DNA of 16,202 nt from Thermomicrobiales bacterium. Lineage in GTDB: Bacteria; Chloroflexota; Chloroflexia; Thermomicrobiales; UBA6265. Made by a program: the position numbers and the translations under genes. The notes under the pieces are model-generated. The model was not told where the DNA came from, made no database searches, and saw only the letters and a program-made list of their open reading frames with translations. Within the stretch, counting starts at the first letter, position 1, and every line of letters starts with the position of its first letter. The stretch covers positions 1 through 16,202 of the forward strand of contig JAUJLY010000020.1 in the NCBI GenBank assembly GCA_030447145.1, in the 5' to 3' direction. Below, piece after piece: positions 1-6,252 of this stretch.

Positions 1-332
1 TCTCCCAGGCCCAGCTCGTCCGGGGCTACCGCCTGACCGAGGTGCTCAAGCAGGCGCCATACCAACCGCTTCCGGTTGAGGAGCAGGTGGCGATCCTCTG
101 GGCCGGTTCGCAGGGGTATCTCGACGATGTCCCGGTCGATCAGGTGCGTCGGTTTGAGACCGATTACCTTGAGTACATGCGTACGACGCAGGGTGACGTC
201 CTCGGGGCCATTCGTGAACAGAAGGTGCTGAACGACGACATCACCGACGCGCTCAGGAAGGCGACGACGGATTTCCGTGCAACCAACGGCTACGGCAAGA
301 CCGCGCCTGCGATGGCTGAGGCCGCCGACTAA
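1..332 (+). CDS. atpA: F1 ATP synthase subunit alpha, C-terminal fragment
   Basis: This is the 3' end of the gene for the alpha subunit of the F1F0 ATP synthase, the non-catalytic nucleotide-binding subunit of the alpha3beta3 ring. The frame is open from base 3 to the TAA at 330-332, so the start lies outside the window. About 110 residues remain. They match the C-terminal helical domain of AtpA: an RGYRLTEVLKQ segment, then QYQPLPVEEQ-like text (here PYQPLPVEEQVAILWAG), and a tail of helices ending in an Ala-rich stretch. No Walker motif is visible because that part is upstream. The gene is followed after 20 bases by atpG, the standard atpA-atpG-atpD-atpC order, which supports the call as strongly as the residues do. 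Confidence 0.95.
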   Translation, partial: SQAQLVRGYRLTEVLKQAPYQPLPVEEQVAILWAGSQGYLDDVPVDQVRRFETDYLEYMRTTQGDVLGAIREQKVLNDDITDALRKATTDFRATNGYGKTAPAMAEAAD

Positions 333-352
333 ACCCGGGAGGACAAGGCGAC

Positions 353-1228
353 ATGCCAAGCACTCGTGAAATTCGTCGCAGAATCCGCAGTGTCCGGAAC
401 ATGTCACAAATCACGCGGGCAATGGAGATGGTCGCCGCATCCAAGATGCGGCGCGCCCAGGACCGCGTGACCAGCGGACGACCGTATGCGGAACGCCTTC
501 GCGACGTATTGGGTGACCTGGCGTCGTTGCAGCTCGGTGCCGACGAAATGGCTCAGTTCCCGCTGCTTCAGCAGCGGGACGTCCGCCGGACGGCCCTGAT
601 CGTGGTGACTCCGGACCGGGGCCTGACGGGCGCGCTGAACTCCAACATCCTGCGTCGGGTGACCCAGTACATTCGTACTGAAGCCGGCAGCACGCCGCCG
701 AAGGTTATCGCGGTCGGCAAGAAGGGTCGGGATTTCCTGAACCGCACTCGTCAGGAAGTCGTTGCAGAATTCATCCAGCTGGGTGACCGTCCAAGCCTGG
801 ACGACATTCGGCCCATCGTAAGCGTGGCCGTCGAAGAATTCCTGTCTGGGGAGGTGGACGCGGTGCACCTGCTCTACCCGCAGTTCGTCAACACGCTTAC
901 GCAAAAGCCGGAAGTCGTCCAGATTCTTCCTATCGAGCGCCCCGAGGGCGATGCCGGGGAAGGGGAAGACTACATCTTCGAGCCGAACCCGAAGGATGTG
1001 CTCAACGAGATTCTGCCGCGTTACGTCGAGGTGCAGGTCTACCAGGCGGTGCTCGAGACAGTCGCGTCGTTCTATTCGGCCCAGATGGTCGCGATGCGGA
1101 ATGCCACCGACAACGCGAAGGAGCTCGTTGACGACTTGGACCTCGCTTTCAACAAGGCGCGTCAGGCACAAATCACCAACGAGGTCGCCGAGATTTCGGC
1201 AGGCGCGAACGCCTTCCGGACTGACTAG
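353..1228 (+). CDS. atpG: F1 ATP synthase subunit gamma
   Basis: The product (291 aa) is the gamma subunit, the central rotor shaft that turns inside the alpha3beta3 ring and links it to the membrane c-ring. The N-terminus carries the family hallmark of a long basic helix: MPSTREIRRRIRSVRNMSQITRAM, followed by the EMVAASKMRRAQ segment. The C-terminus (about residues 235-290) has the second shaft helix with ASFYSAQMVAMRNATDNAKELV and the conserved tail NKARQAQITNEVAEISAGANA. The length is typical. The start is ATG at 353, preceded by a strong GGGAGGA at 337-343 with a 9-base spacer. The next gene, atpD, lies 91 bases downstream, an unusually long gap for this operon. Confidence 0.97.
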   Translation: MPSTREIRRRIRSVRNMSQITRAMEMVAASKMRRAQDRVTSGRPYAERLRDVLGDLASLQLGADEMAQFPLLQQRDVRRTALIVVTPDRGLTGALNSNILRRVTQYIRTEAGSTPPKVIAVGKKGRDFLNRTRQEVVAEFIQLGDRPSLDDIRPIVSVAVEEFLSGEVDAVHLLYPQFVNTLTQKPEVVQILPIERPEGDAGEGEDYIFEPNPKDVLNEILPRYVEVQVYQAVLETVASFYSAQMVAMRNATDNAKELVDDLDLAFNKARQAQITNEVAEISAGANAFRTD

Positions 1229-1265
1229 GGCCGTATCGCACACGACGATATTACAAAGACAGATT

Positions 1266-1290
1266 TGAGGCACGAGCGGTTACAGCCTCA
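1266..1290 (+). other. Possible hairpin in the atpG-atpD gap
   Basis: The arms TGAGGC (1266-1271) and GCCTCA (1285-1290) are perfect inverted repeats with a 13-base loop, lying 30 bases upstream of the atpD start. There is no T-run, so it is not a terminator. It could be an mRNA processing or stabilising stem inside the 91-base atpG-atpD gap, but a 6-bp stem can arise by chance. Confidence 0.25.
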
Positions 1291-1319
1291 CGGCATTCGC
1301 TTCAGGTAAGGAACGCAAC

Positions 1320-2759
1320 ATGGCTGCACCAGCAACCGCACCCCAACAGCAGAAAACCGGTGCTACCGGCACGATCGTCCAGATCACCGGTGTCGTGGTC
1401 GATGCTGAATTCCCGCCAGACCAACTTCCACAGATTTACAACGCACTTGAAACAGACCTCCCCGATGGGCGGCGACTCGTGCTTGAAGTGCAGCAGCATC
1501 TTGGCGACGATCGCGTTCGCGCCGTTGCCATGAGCACCACCGATGGTCTCCGCCGCGGTCAGGAAGTGGTAGACACTGGTCAGGCAATCGCTGTACCGGT
1601 TGGGCAGGCAACGCTCGGCCGTATCTTCAATGTGACTGGCGAACCGATCGACGAGCTGGGACCTGTCAACGCGACCGAGTTCCGACCGATTCACCAGGAG
1701 CCGCCCTCCTTCGAGGAGCAGTCGACGGCTGTTGAGGTGCTTGAGACAGGCACCAAGGTCATCGACCTGATCGCCCCCTTCACCCGGGGCGGCAAGATCG
1801 GCGTCTTCGGCGGTGCCGGCGTTGGCAAGACAGTCATCATCACCGAGCTGATCCGTAACATTGCGGCTGAGTTCGGTGGTTACTCTGTCTTCTGCGGCGT
1901 GGGCGAGCGGACCCGTGAGGGAACCGCGCTCTGGGGCGAGCTCGCCGAGTCCGGCGTGCGTGACCAGACCGCCCTCGTCTTCGGCCAGATGAATGAGCCG
2001 CCCGGAGCGCGTCTCCGTGTGTCGCTTGCCGGCCTGACCATGGCCGAGTACTTCCGCGACGAAGGCCGCGACGTGCTCGTCTTCATCGACAACATCTTCC
2101 GGTTCGTGCAGGCGGGTTCCGAGGTGTCGGCCCTTCTCGGTCGTATGCCGAGCGCGGTGGGATATCAGCCGACCCTCGCCAACGAGATGGGTCAGCTTCA
2201 GGAGCGCATCACCTCGACGAGGACCGGCTCCATCACGTCGGTGCAGGCCGTCTACGTGCCAGCCGACGACTATACCGATCCAGCCCCGTCTTCGGTGTTC
2301 GCTCACCTCGACGCGACCCTCGCGCTGGAGCGCTCGATTGCCGAGCGCGGTCTGTTCCCGGCGGTCGATCCGCTCTCGTCCACCAGCCGAATCCTCGATC
2401 CGCTGATCATCGGGCAGGAGCACTACGATGTGACCCGCGCCGTGCAGCAGATCTTGCAGCGCTATCGTGACCTGCAGGACATCATCGCCATTCTCGGTGT
2501 CGAGGAGTTGAGCGACGAGGACAAGCAGATCGTGGCCCGCGCCCGCCGCATCGAGCTCTTCATGTCCCAGCCGTACTTCACAGCCGAGCAGTTTACCGGT
2601 AACCCGGGCCGCTTCGTCTCGCTTGCGGACACGGTTCGCTCCTTCAAAGAGATCGTTGACGGCAAGCACGATCACCTGCCGGAGAGCGTCTTCCGCTACA
2701 AGGGCAGCATCGATGAAGTCGTTGAAGCCGCCGAGCGTCTTGAGGCCGAGAACCGGTAA
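1320..2759 (+). CDS. atpD: F1 ATP synthase subunit beta (catalytic)
   Basis: The product (479 aa) is the catalytic subunit, which makes ATP from ADP and phosphate in the cytoplasmic F1 head. Domains in order: an N-terminal beta barrel (about 12-85, GTIVQITGVVVDAEF); the nucleotide-binding domain with P-loop GGAGVGKT at 164-171 (Lys170 contacts phosphate), the GVGERTREG segment carrying the catalytic glutamate, and the Walker B strand VLVFIDNIFRF; the signature PSAVGYQPTLA; and a C-terminal helical domain with EELSDED, the counterpart of the DELSEED loop that touches gamma. The length is normal and no key residue is missing. Start ATG 1320 has AAGGA at 1308-1312. The N-terminus has a short Ala/Pro/Gln-rich extension (MAAPATAPQQQ) before the barrel. 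atpC follows after 61 bases. Confidence 0.98.
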   Translation: MAAPATAPQQQKTGATGTIVQITGVVVDAEFPPDQLPQIYNALETDLPDGRRLVLEVQQHLGDDRVRAVAMSTTDGLRRGQEVVDTGQAIAVPVGQATLGRIFNVTGEPIDELGPVNATEFRPIHQEPPSFEEQSTAVEVLETGTKVIDLIAPFTRGGKIGVFGGAGVGKTVIITELIRNIAAEFGGYSVFCGVGERTREGTALWGELAESGVRDQTALVFGQMNEPPGARLRVSLAGLTMAEYFRDEGRDVLVFIDNIFRFVQAGSEVSALLGRMPSAVGYQPTLANEMGQLQERITSTRTGSITSVQAVYVPADDYTDPAPSSVFAHLDATLALERSIAERGLFPAVDPLSSTSRILDPLIIGQEHYDVTRAVQQILQRYRDLQDIIAILGVEELSDEDKQIVARARRIELFMSQPYFTAEQFTGNPGRFVSLADTVRSFKEIVDGKHDHLPESVFRYKGSIDEVVEAAERLEAENR

Positions 2760-2770
2760 GGGGGCGAGAC

Positions 2771-2815
2771 GGAGGTCGCGCCGAACAACGGTGTGACCTC
2801 CTCGCTACAGGAGGT
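2771..2815 (+). promoter_or_regulatory. Two competing hairpins controlling the atpC ribosome-binding site (candidate)
   Basis: Hairpin 1 spans 2771-2801: 13 consecutive base pairs (two are G-U) closing a loop AACAA. Hairpin 2 uses ACCTCCT (2796-2802) paired with AGGAGGT (2809-2815), 7 bp around a 6-base loop. It buries the atpC Shine-Dalgarno AGGAGG (2809-2814). The two share bases 2796-2801, so only one can form at a time. Hairpin 1 is transcribed first and is longer, so it should leave the Shine-Dalgarno free by default; anything covering 2771-2777, such as a ribosome finishing atpD, could shift the balance. The pairing is read directly from the sequence. The regulatory role is inference. 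Confidence 0.5.
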
Positions 2816-2820
2816 TGTCC

Positions 2821-3252
2821 GTGGCCAAGCTCTCAATGGAGCTCGTAACAGGTGAGCGTGTCGTCTATCAGGCAGATGACGTAGATATGGTGGTTGCACC
2901 GGGCTCCGAGGGAACCCTCGGCATCCTACCGAACCACGCCGCGCTCATCTCCCTCCTTTCCGCCGGTGAGGTGCGTGTCAAGAAAGGCAACCAGGAAGAT
3001 TCCCTGATCGTCTTCGGCGGATTTGTCGAGGTTCTCGACAATCGCGTGATCGTCCTCGCAGATTCTGCAGAGCGGGCGGAGGAGATCGACCTCGAGCGGG
3101 CGGTACGCGCACGAGATGCGGCAGAGGTATCACTGCGAAATGAGTCCGACCGGGTGAGCGTCGCCGAGGCCGATGCGGCACTTCGCCGCGCAGCGCTACG
3201 CCTCAGGATCGGTGAGCGTCGTCGTCGTAACAGCAGCGGAGCGCCACGGTAA
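2821..3252 (+). CDS. atpC: F1 ATP synthase subunit epsilon
   Basis: The product (143 aa) is the epsilon subunit, which sits on the rotor stalk and in many bacteria inhibits ATP hydrolysis when its C-terminal helices extend. Residues 1-85 form the N-terminal beta sandwich, with the family text GSEGTLGILPNHAALISLL (about 28-46) and GGFVEVLDNRVIVLAD. Residues 86-130 are the two-helix C-terminal domain. IDLERA (89-94) fits the I(L)DxxRA pattern described for ATP-binding epsilon of Bacillus. The tail is very Arg-rich. I chose GTG 2821 because AGGAGG at 2809-2814 stands 6 bases before it; the in-frame TTG at 2815 directly abuts that site and is too close. The gene ends the operon, with a strong hairpin 27 bases later. 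Confidence 0.95.
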   Translation: MAKLSMELVTGERVVYQADDVDMVVAPGSEGTLGILPNHAALISLLSAGEVRVKKGNQEDSLIVFGGFVEVLDNRVIVLADSAERAEEIDLERAVRARDAAEVSLRNESDRVSVAEADAALRRAALRLRIGERRRRNSSGAPR

Positions 3253-3279
3253 ACGTGTCAATTAGGGGGAAGAGGGAGG

Positions 3280-3310
3280 AGCCGGCGATGTCACACCGAC
3301 ATCGCCGGCT
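3280..3310 (+). terminator. Terminator-like hairpin ending the atp operon
   Basis: A perfect 13-bp inverted repeat, AGCCGGCGATGTC (3280-3292) and GACATCGCCGGCT (3298-3310), closes a 5-base loop ACACC. It lies 27 bases after the atpC stop and just before a promoter for murA. It lacks a clear T-run (CTGTGCCCGCTTG follows), so termination may be weak or protein-assisted; the stem strength and position are the support. Confidence 0.65.
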
Positions 3311-3320
3311 CTGTGCCCGC

Positions 3321-3348
3321 TTGCCCTGCAGTGTGGCACATCTATACT
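3321..3348 (+). promoter_or_regulatory. Predicted sigma-70-type promoter for murA
   Basis: TTGCCC (3321-3326) and TATACT (3343-3348) are separated by 16 bases and resemble -35 and -10 boxes. They lie between the atp terminator hairpin and murA, giving a start near 3355 and a leader of about 110 bases. This suggests murA is transcribed independently of the ATP synthase genes. Confidence 0.5.
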
Positions 3349-3379
3349 TGTCCAGGCCGTTGCCGGAATGCTAGGGGCC

Positions 3380-3424
3380 CGTTGTTGCGAGACAACGCAC
3401 GGTGGTCTGCACGCGCCGCCACCG
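3380..3424 (+). other. Two hairpins in the murA 5' leader
   Basis: CGTTGT (3380-3385) pairs with ACAACG (3392-3397) around a 6-base loop, and CGGTGG (3400-3405) pairs with CCACCG (3419-3424) around 13 bases. Both are perfect 6-bp stems inside the predicted leader and leave the murA Shine-Dalgarno (GGAAGG, 3453-3458) free. They match no riboswitch class I recognise; a role is not shown. Confidence 0.3.
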
Positions 3425-3467
3425 ATTCAAACACCACTAATGAATAACGACCGGAAGGGTCACATCC

Positions 3468-4811
3468 ATGTCCGTCTCTCCCGAATCCACCATTGCTGAC
3501 ACCGCGGTAGAGGAGCGCCTGCTCAAGATCCGGGGAGGCAATGCCCTTCACGGTGAAGTTCGTATCAGCGGTGCCAAGAACGCCGCCTTGAAGGCACTGG
3601 CCGCGTCACTGCTGACAACTGAAGAGGTCGTGCTGAATAACGCCCCCATGATCGCGGATGTGCTCTCCATGGCGGAGTTGCTGCGAGCGTTCGGCGCGGA
3701 GGTTGACATCGACAAGGAGCACGACCGTGTCGCGGTACGAGCGACCGAAATCGTCCGCACGGATGCTCCACCACATCTCTTTAAGGCGACTCGGGCATCT
3801 GTGGTGGTAACGGGACCAATGTTGGCGCGGGAGGGCGAAATATCGTTCTACATGCCCGGAGGCGACCAGATCGGCAAGCGCCCCATCGATATGCACCTGC
3901 GTGGCTTCCAGCGGATGGGTACGGAGATTATCCGCAATGCCGAGGGAATCCAGGCCAGGGTTGCCAAGCTCCAGGGCGCCCGCATCTACATGGATTACCC
4001 CAGTCATACGGGGACCGAAGCCATCATGATGGCCTCTACCCTGGCGGCTGGCACGACGGTGATTGTCAATGCATCGGCGGAGCCGGAAATAGTCTGGCTT
4101 GGCAATATGCTGAACCGGATGGGGGCACGCATCAGTGGCCTCGGCTCACCCATCATCACTGTCGAGGGTGTTGAGCGGCTGCGCGGCGTTTCGGAAATCG
4201 TCATTCCAGACCGGCTTGAGGCGGCGACCTATGCGATCGCAGCCGTCATCACCGGCGGTGAGGTTACGCTCCAGCGGATTTTTGAACCCCACTTGCTACC
4301 CATCACGGAGAAGCTGCTTGAAGCGGGTGCAGAGGTCTGGCATCGCGATGGGAGAATGTTGATCCGGGCCGGAAAGGAACTGCGGTCCGTCGATGTCCAG
4401 ACGCTGCCATTCCCCGGGTTCCCGACGGATAGTCAATCGACCTTTGTTCCGCTGCTGACCCAGGCGACGGGCGTCGCTACAGTGCATGAGCGGGTGTACG
4501 AGGATCGCCTTCGCTATACGGACGAGTTGGGGAAGATGGGCGCGGACATCCGGGTCGCCCGATTTGGCGAGAAGGGGGAGTTCCTGGCAACATCGGCCGA
4601 GATTCACGGGCCAACCAGGCTTCGGGGCACCCGGGTCGCGTCGCTGGATATACGTTCGGCTGTGAGTCTCGTGCTGGCCGGCCTGGTTGCTGAGGGGGAA
4701 ACGCAGCTTACCGATGTCTATCATATCGACCGCGGCTATGCAGACTTCGTCAACAAGCTCAACGAGCTCGGGGCAGATCTCATGGATACCGGCGAACCCG
4801 CGAAGGTATAG
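3468..4811 (+). CDS. murA: UDP-N-acetylglucosamine 1-carboxyvinyltransferase (MurA), Asp-type active site
   Basis: MurA transfers enolpyruvate from phosphoenolpyruvate to UDP-GlcNAc, the first committed step of peptidoglycan synthesis in the cytoplasm. The product is 447 aa, about 20 longer than typical because of an N-terminal extension; the enzyme fold begins near residue 18. Seen motifs: GAKNAALKAL (35-44, the Lys-Asn pair of the active site), KATRAS (106-111), the active-site loop PGGDQIGKRPIDMH (130-143) and GFPTDSQ, which carries the catalytic aspartate. In the loop the usual catalytic Cys (Cys115 in E. coli) is Asp133, codon GAC at 3864-3866. Enzymes with Asp here, as in Mycobacterium and Chlamydia, are active but resist fosfomycin. 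Start ATG 3468 has GGAAGG at 3453-3458. Proximity to the atp operon recalls the Bacillus atpC...murAA neighbourhood. Confidence 0.96.
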   Translation: MSVSPESTIADTAVEERLLKIRGGNALHGEVRISGAKNAALKALAASLLTTEEVVLNNAPMIADVLSMAELLRAFGAEVDIDKEHDRVAVRATEIVRTDAPPHLFKATRASVVVTGPMLAREGEISFYMPGGDQIGKRPIDMHLRGFQRMGTEIIRNAEGIQARVAKLQGARIYMDYPSHTGTEAIMMASTLAAGTTVIVNASAEPEIVWLGNMLNRMGARISGLGSPIITVEGVERLRGVSEIVIPDRLEAATYAIAAVITGGEVTLQRIFEPHLLPITEKLLEAGAEVWHRDGRMLIRAGKELRSVDVQTLPFPGFPTDSQSTFVPLLTQATGVATVHERVYEDRLRYTDELGKMGADIRVARFGEKGEFLATSAEIHGPTRLRGTRVASLDIRSAVSLVLAGLVAEGETQLTDVYHIDRGYADFVNKLNELGADLMDTGEPAKV

Positions 4812-4814
4812 ACG

Positions 4815-4833
4815 CTGGACCTGGGAGGTCCGG
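4815..4833 (+). terminator. Short hairpin just after murA
   Basis: CTGGACCT (4815-4822) pairs with AGGTCCGG (4826-4833), 8 bp with one G-U, around a GGG loop. It starts 4 bases after the murA stop. No T-run follows, so it may be a weak terminator or a 3'-end stabiliser. Confidence 0.35.
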
Positions 4834-4881
4834 ATGTTGCGTTCGTACAATGCGGTAGAGTAGGTTGAACGGAGAATCGCC

Positions 4882-4897
4882 GGCGCCTCGAGGCGCC
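4882..4897 (+). promoter_or_regulatory. 16-bp perfect palindrome before the response regulator gene
   Basis: GGCGCCTCGAGGCGCC is fully self-complementary. It lies 22 bases before the GTG start at 4920 and just upstream of the ribosome-binding site TAAGGA. It could be an operator for a dimeric regulator, or form a 6-bp RNA stem with a TCGA tetraloop. No convincing promoter boxes were found in 4812-4881. Confidence 0.4.
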
Positions 4898-4919
4898 CGT
4901 TACGTAAGGAAGCAATCGC

Positions 4920-5303
4920 GTGTCGTCACGAATTCTCGTCGTTGAAGATCAGGATGATGTCGCCCAGCTCATCGATGTTGTCTTGAAGGGCGAGGGATAT
5001 ACGGTTGCCATTGCTCGGGACGGTGCACAGGGCCTTATGATGTCCCGTGACTGGCAGCCGGACCTCATCCTGATGGATATCATGCTTCCGGGTGTTGATG
5101 GAGGCACGCTCATCGCTCGCCTCCGCCAGGAACCGGAGACAGCTGATCTGCCAATCATCGCCATGTCAGCCAGCCGGACGCTGAGGGACCGAACGCCCGA
5201 GCTGCAGGCGGATGCCTTGCTCTCCAAGCCGTTCGATGTCGATGCGCTGCTGGTTCAGGTGCAGTTTCTGCTCACTCGCGGCCGGGGCGACGGCGACGCC
5301 TGA
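4920..5303 (+). CDS. Single-domain response regulator (CheY-like receiver)
   Basis: A 127-aa stand-alone receiver domain. All phosphorylation-site residues are present: acidic pair Glu9-Asp10 (VVEDQDD), phosphoacceptor Asp53 in LMDIMLP, the switch Ser83 in IIAMSAS, and Lys103 in SKPF. There is no output domain, so it must act through a protein partner rather than by binding DNA. No histidine kinase lies in the window. Start GTG 4920 has AAGGA about 9 bases upstream. The stop TGA (5301-5303) overlaps the ATG of the next gene, so the two are very likely co-transcribed and translationally coupled. The family is clear; the signal and target are not. Confidence 0.93.
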   Translation: MSSRILVVEDQDDVAQLIDVVLKGEGYTVAIARDGAQGLMMSRDWQPDLILMDIMLPGVDGGTLIARLRQEPETADLPIIAMSASRTLRDRTPELQADALLSKPFDVDALLVQVQFLLTRGRGDGDA

Positions 5304-6061
5304 TGCCTACCTCTCTCCCGGCCTCAAGCTCCCCGATGGCCGTGACGATCGTCATTCCCACATACAACGAGTTTGAGAACATCGACGCGCTTGTCGAAGA
5401 GTTGCTGGCCCTGGAACCTGTGCCGCAGGTGCTCATCGTGGACGATTCCTCGCCCGATGGTACAGGAGAGCTGGCGGATCATCTGGCGCGCGAGCATCCA
5501 GGACAGGTGTTTGTTCTGCATCGGACGGAGAAAGAAGGGTTGGGGCGCGCCTACATCGCGGGGTTCCAGCGGGCGCTGGAGCTAGGGACATCCCACATTG
5601 CGCAGATGGACGCCGATCATTCGCATCGTCCCTCCGATCTCCAGATTATGATCGATGTCGCCGCCGAGACAGGCGCCGATCTGGTTCTTGGAAGCCGGTA
5701 TGTCGCCGGTGGACGGACAGTCGGATGGCCTTGGCATCGGAAGCTGATCAGCCGCGCTGGAGGATTCTACGCGGGAACCATACTTCGGGTGCCGATTCGG
5801 GATCTCACGGGAGGCCTGAAGCTTTGGACGAGCGAGACGCTCCGTGACATCGACCTGAAGAGCATGCATTCCGACGGATACAGCTTCCAGATCGAGACGA
5901 CCTACCGCGCGCTCCAGCGGAAACATACGGTCGAGCAAGTCCCAATAACCTTCACGGATCGGGTGGCGGGAGCGTCCAAGCTTTCACGGCGCGTGGTGAT
6001 TGAAGCTGCCTTGATGGTCTGGCCACTTAGGCTGCGACAGTTCTTTCGCCGTCCGTGGTAG
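5303..6061 (+). CDS. Polyprenol-phosphate mannosyltransferase-like GT2 glycosyltransferase
   Basis: A GT-A fold glycosyltransferase of the dolichyl/polyprenyl-phosphate mannose synthase type. Such enzymes transfer a sugar, often mannose from GDP-mannose, to polyprenyl phosphate at the inner face of the membrane, giving a lipid-linked donor. Seen motifs: VIPTYNEFENI (18-28), DDSSPDGTG (47-55), the metal-binding MDADHSH (102-108), GSRYVAGG, RDLTGGLKLW and DGYSFQIE. It is 252 aa and lacks the C-terminal GtrA-like membrane segments of some relatives, like soluble DPM1 and mycobacterial Ppm1 catalytic domains. Start ATG 5303 overlaps the regulator's stop; the in-frame ATG 5336, immediately before the core fold, is an alternative. 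Exact sugar and lipid cannot be read from sequence. The gene converges on a GT4 gene, suggesting an envelope glycan pathway. Confidence 0.88.
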   Translation: MPTSLPASSSPMAVTIVIPTYNEFENIDALVEELLALEPVPQVLIVDDSSPDGTGELADHLAREHPGQVFVLHRTEKEGLGRAYIAGFQRALELGTSHIAQMDADHSHRPSDLQIMIDVAAETGADLVLGSRYVAGGRTVGWPWHRKLISRAGGFYAGTILRVPIRDLTGGLKLWTSETLRDIDLKSMHSDGYSFQIETTYRALQRKHTVEQVPITFTDRVAGASKLSRRVVIEAALMVWPLRLRQFFRRPW

Positions 6062-6252
6062 GGCCCGTTCCATTTCTGGCCGGGTATCGTCCGGGATAAC
6101 GCCCTGCGTCTTTCGGTGGACGTGCTAAACGGCGGGCGTGACGATCCGAAGACCCGAGGCTGCCTACAGGAGGTTGTTGCTCTGAATATTGTCTCCGGAC
6201 TTCTTCCTCGCGACAGGCGCTGGCGGCTATCGTCTCTGACGTGCCGGAGAAA

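Noticed and set aside
1302..2675. A 457-codon open frame on the minus strand opposite atpD.
   Set aside because: It lies wholly antisense to a perfectly conserved atpD, and its translation has the Arg/His/Leu-rich composition of a GC-driven shadow frame without recognisable motifs.
2815..2820. TTG 2815 as the atpC start.
   Set aside because: The Shine-Dalgarno AGGAGG ends at 2814, leaving no spacer; GTG 2821 has a proper 6-base spacing.
2805..6179. The 14-mer CTACAGGAGGTTGT occurs at 2805-2818 (atpC ribosome site) and again at 6166-6179.
   Set aside because: The second copy precedes no usable reading frame (TTG TTG CTC TGA follows), and one shared 14-mer, biased by a Shine-Dalgarno core, is within chance for a 16-kb window.
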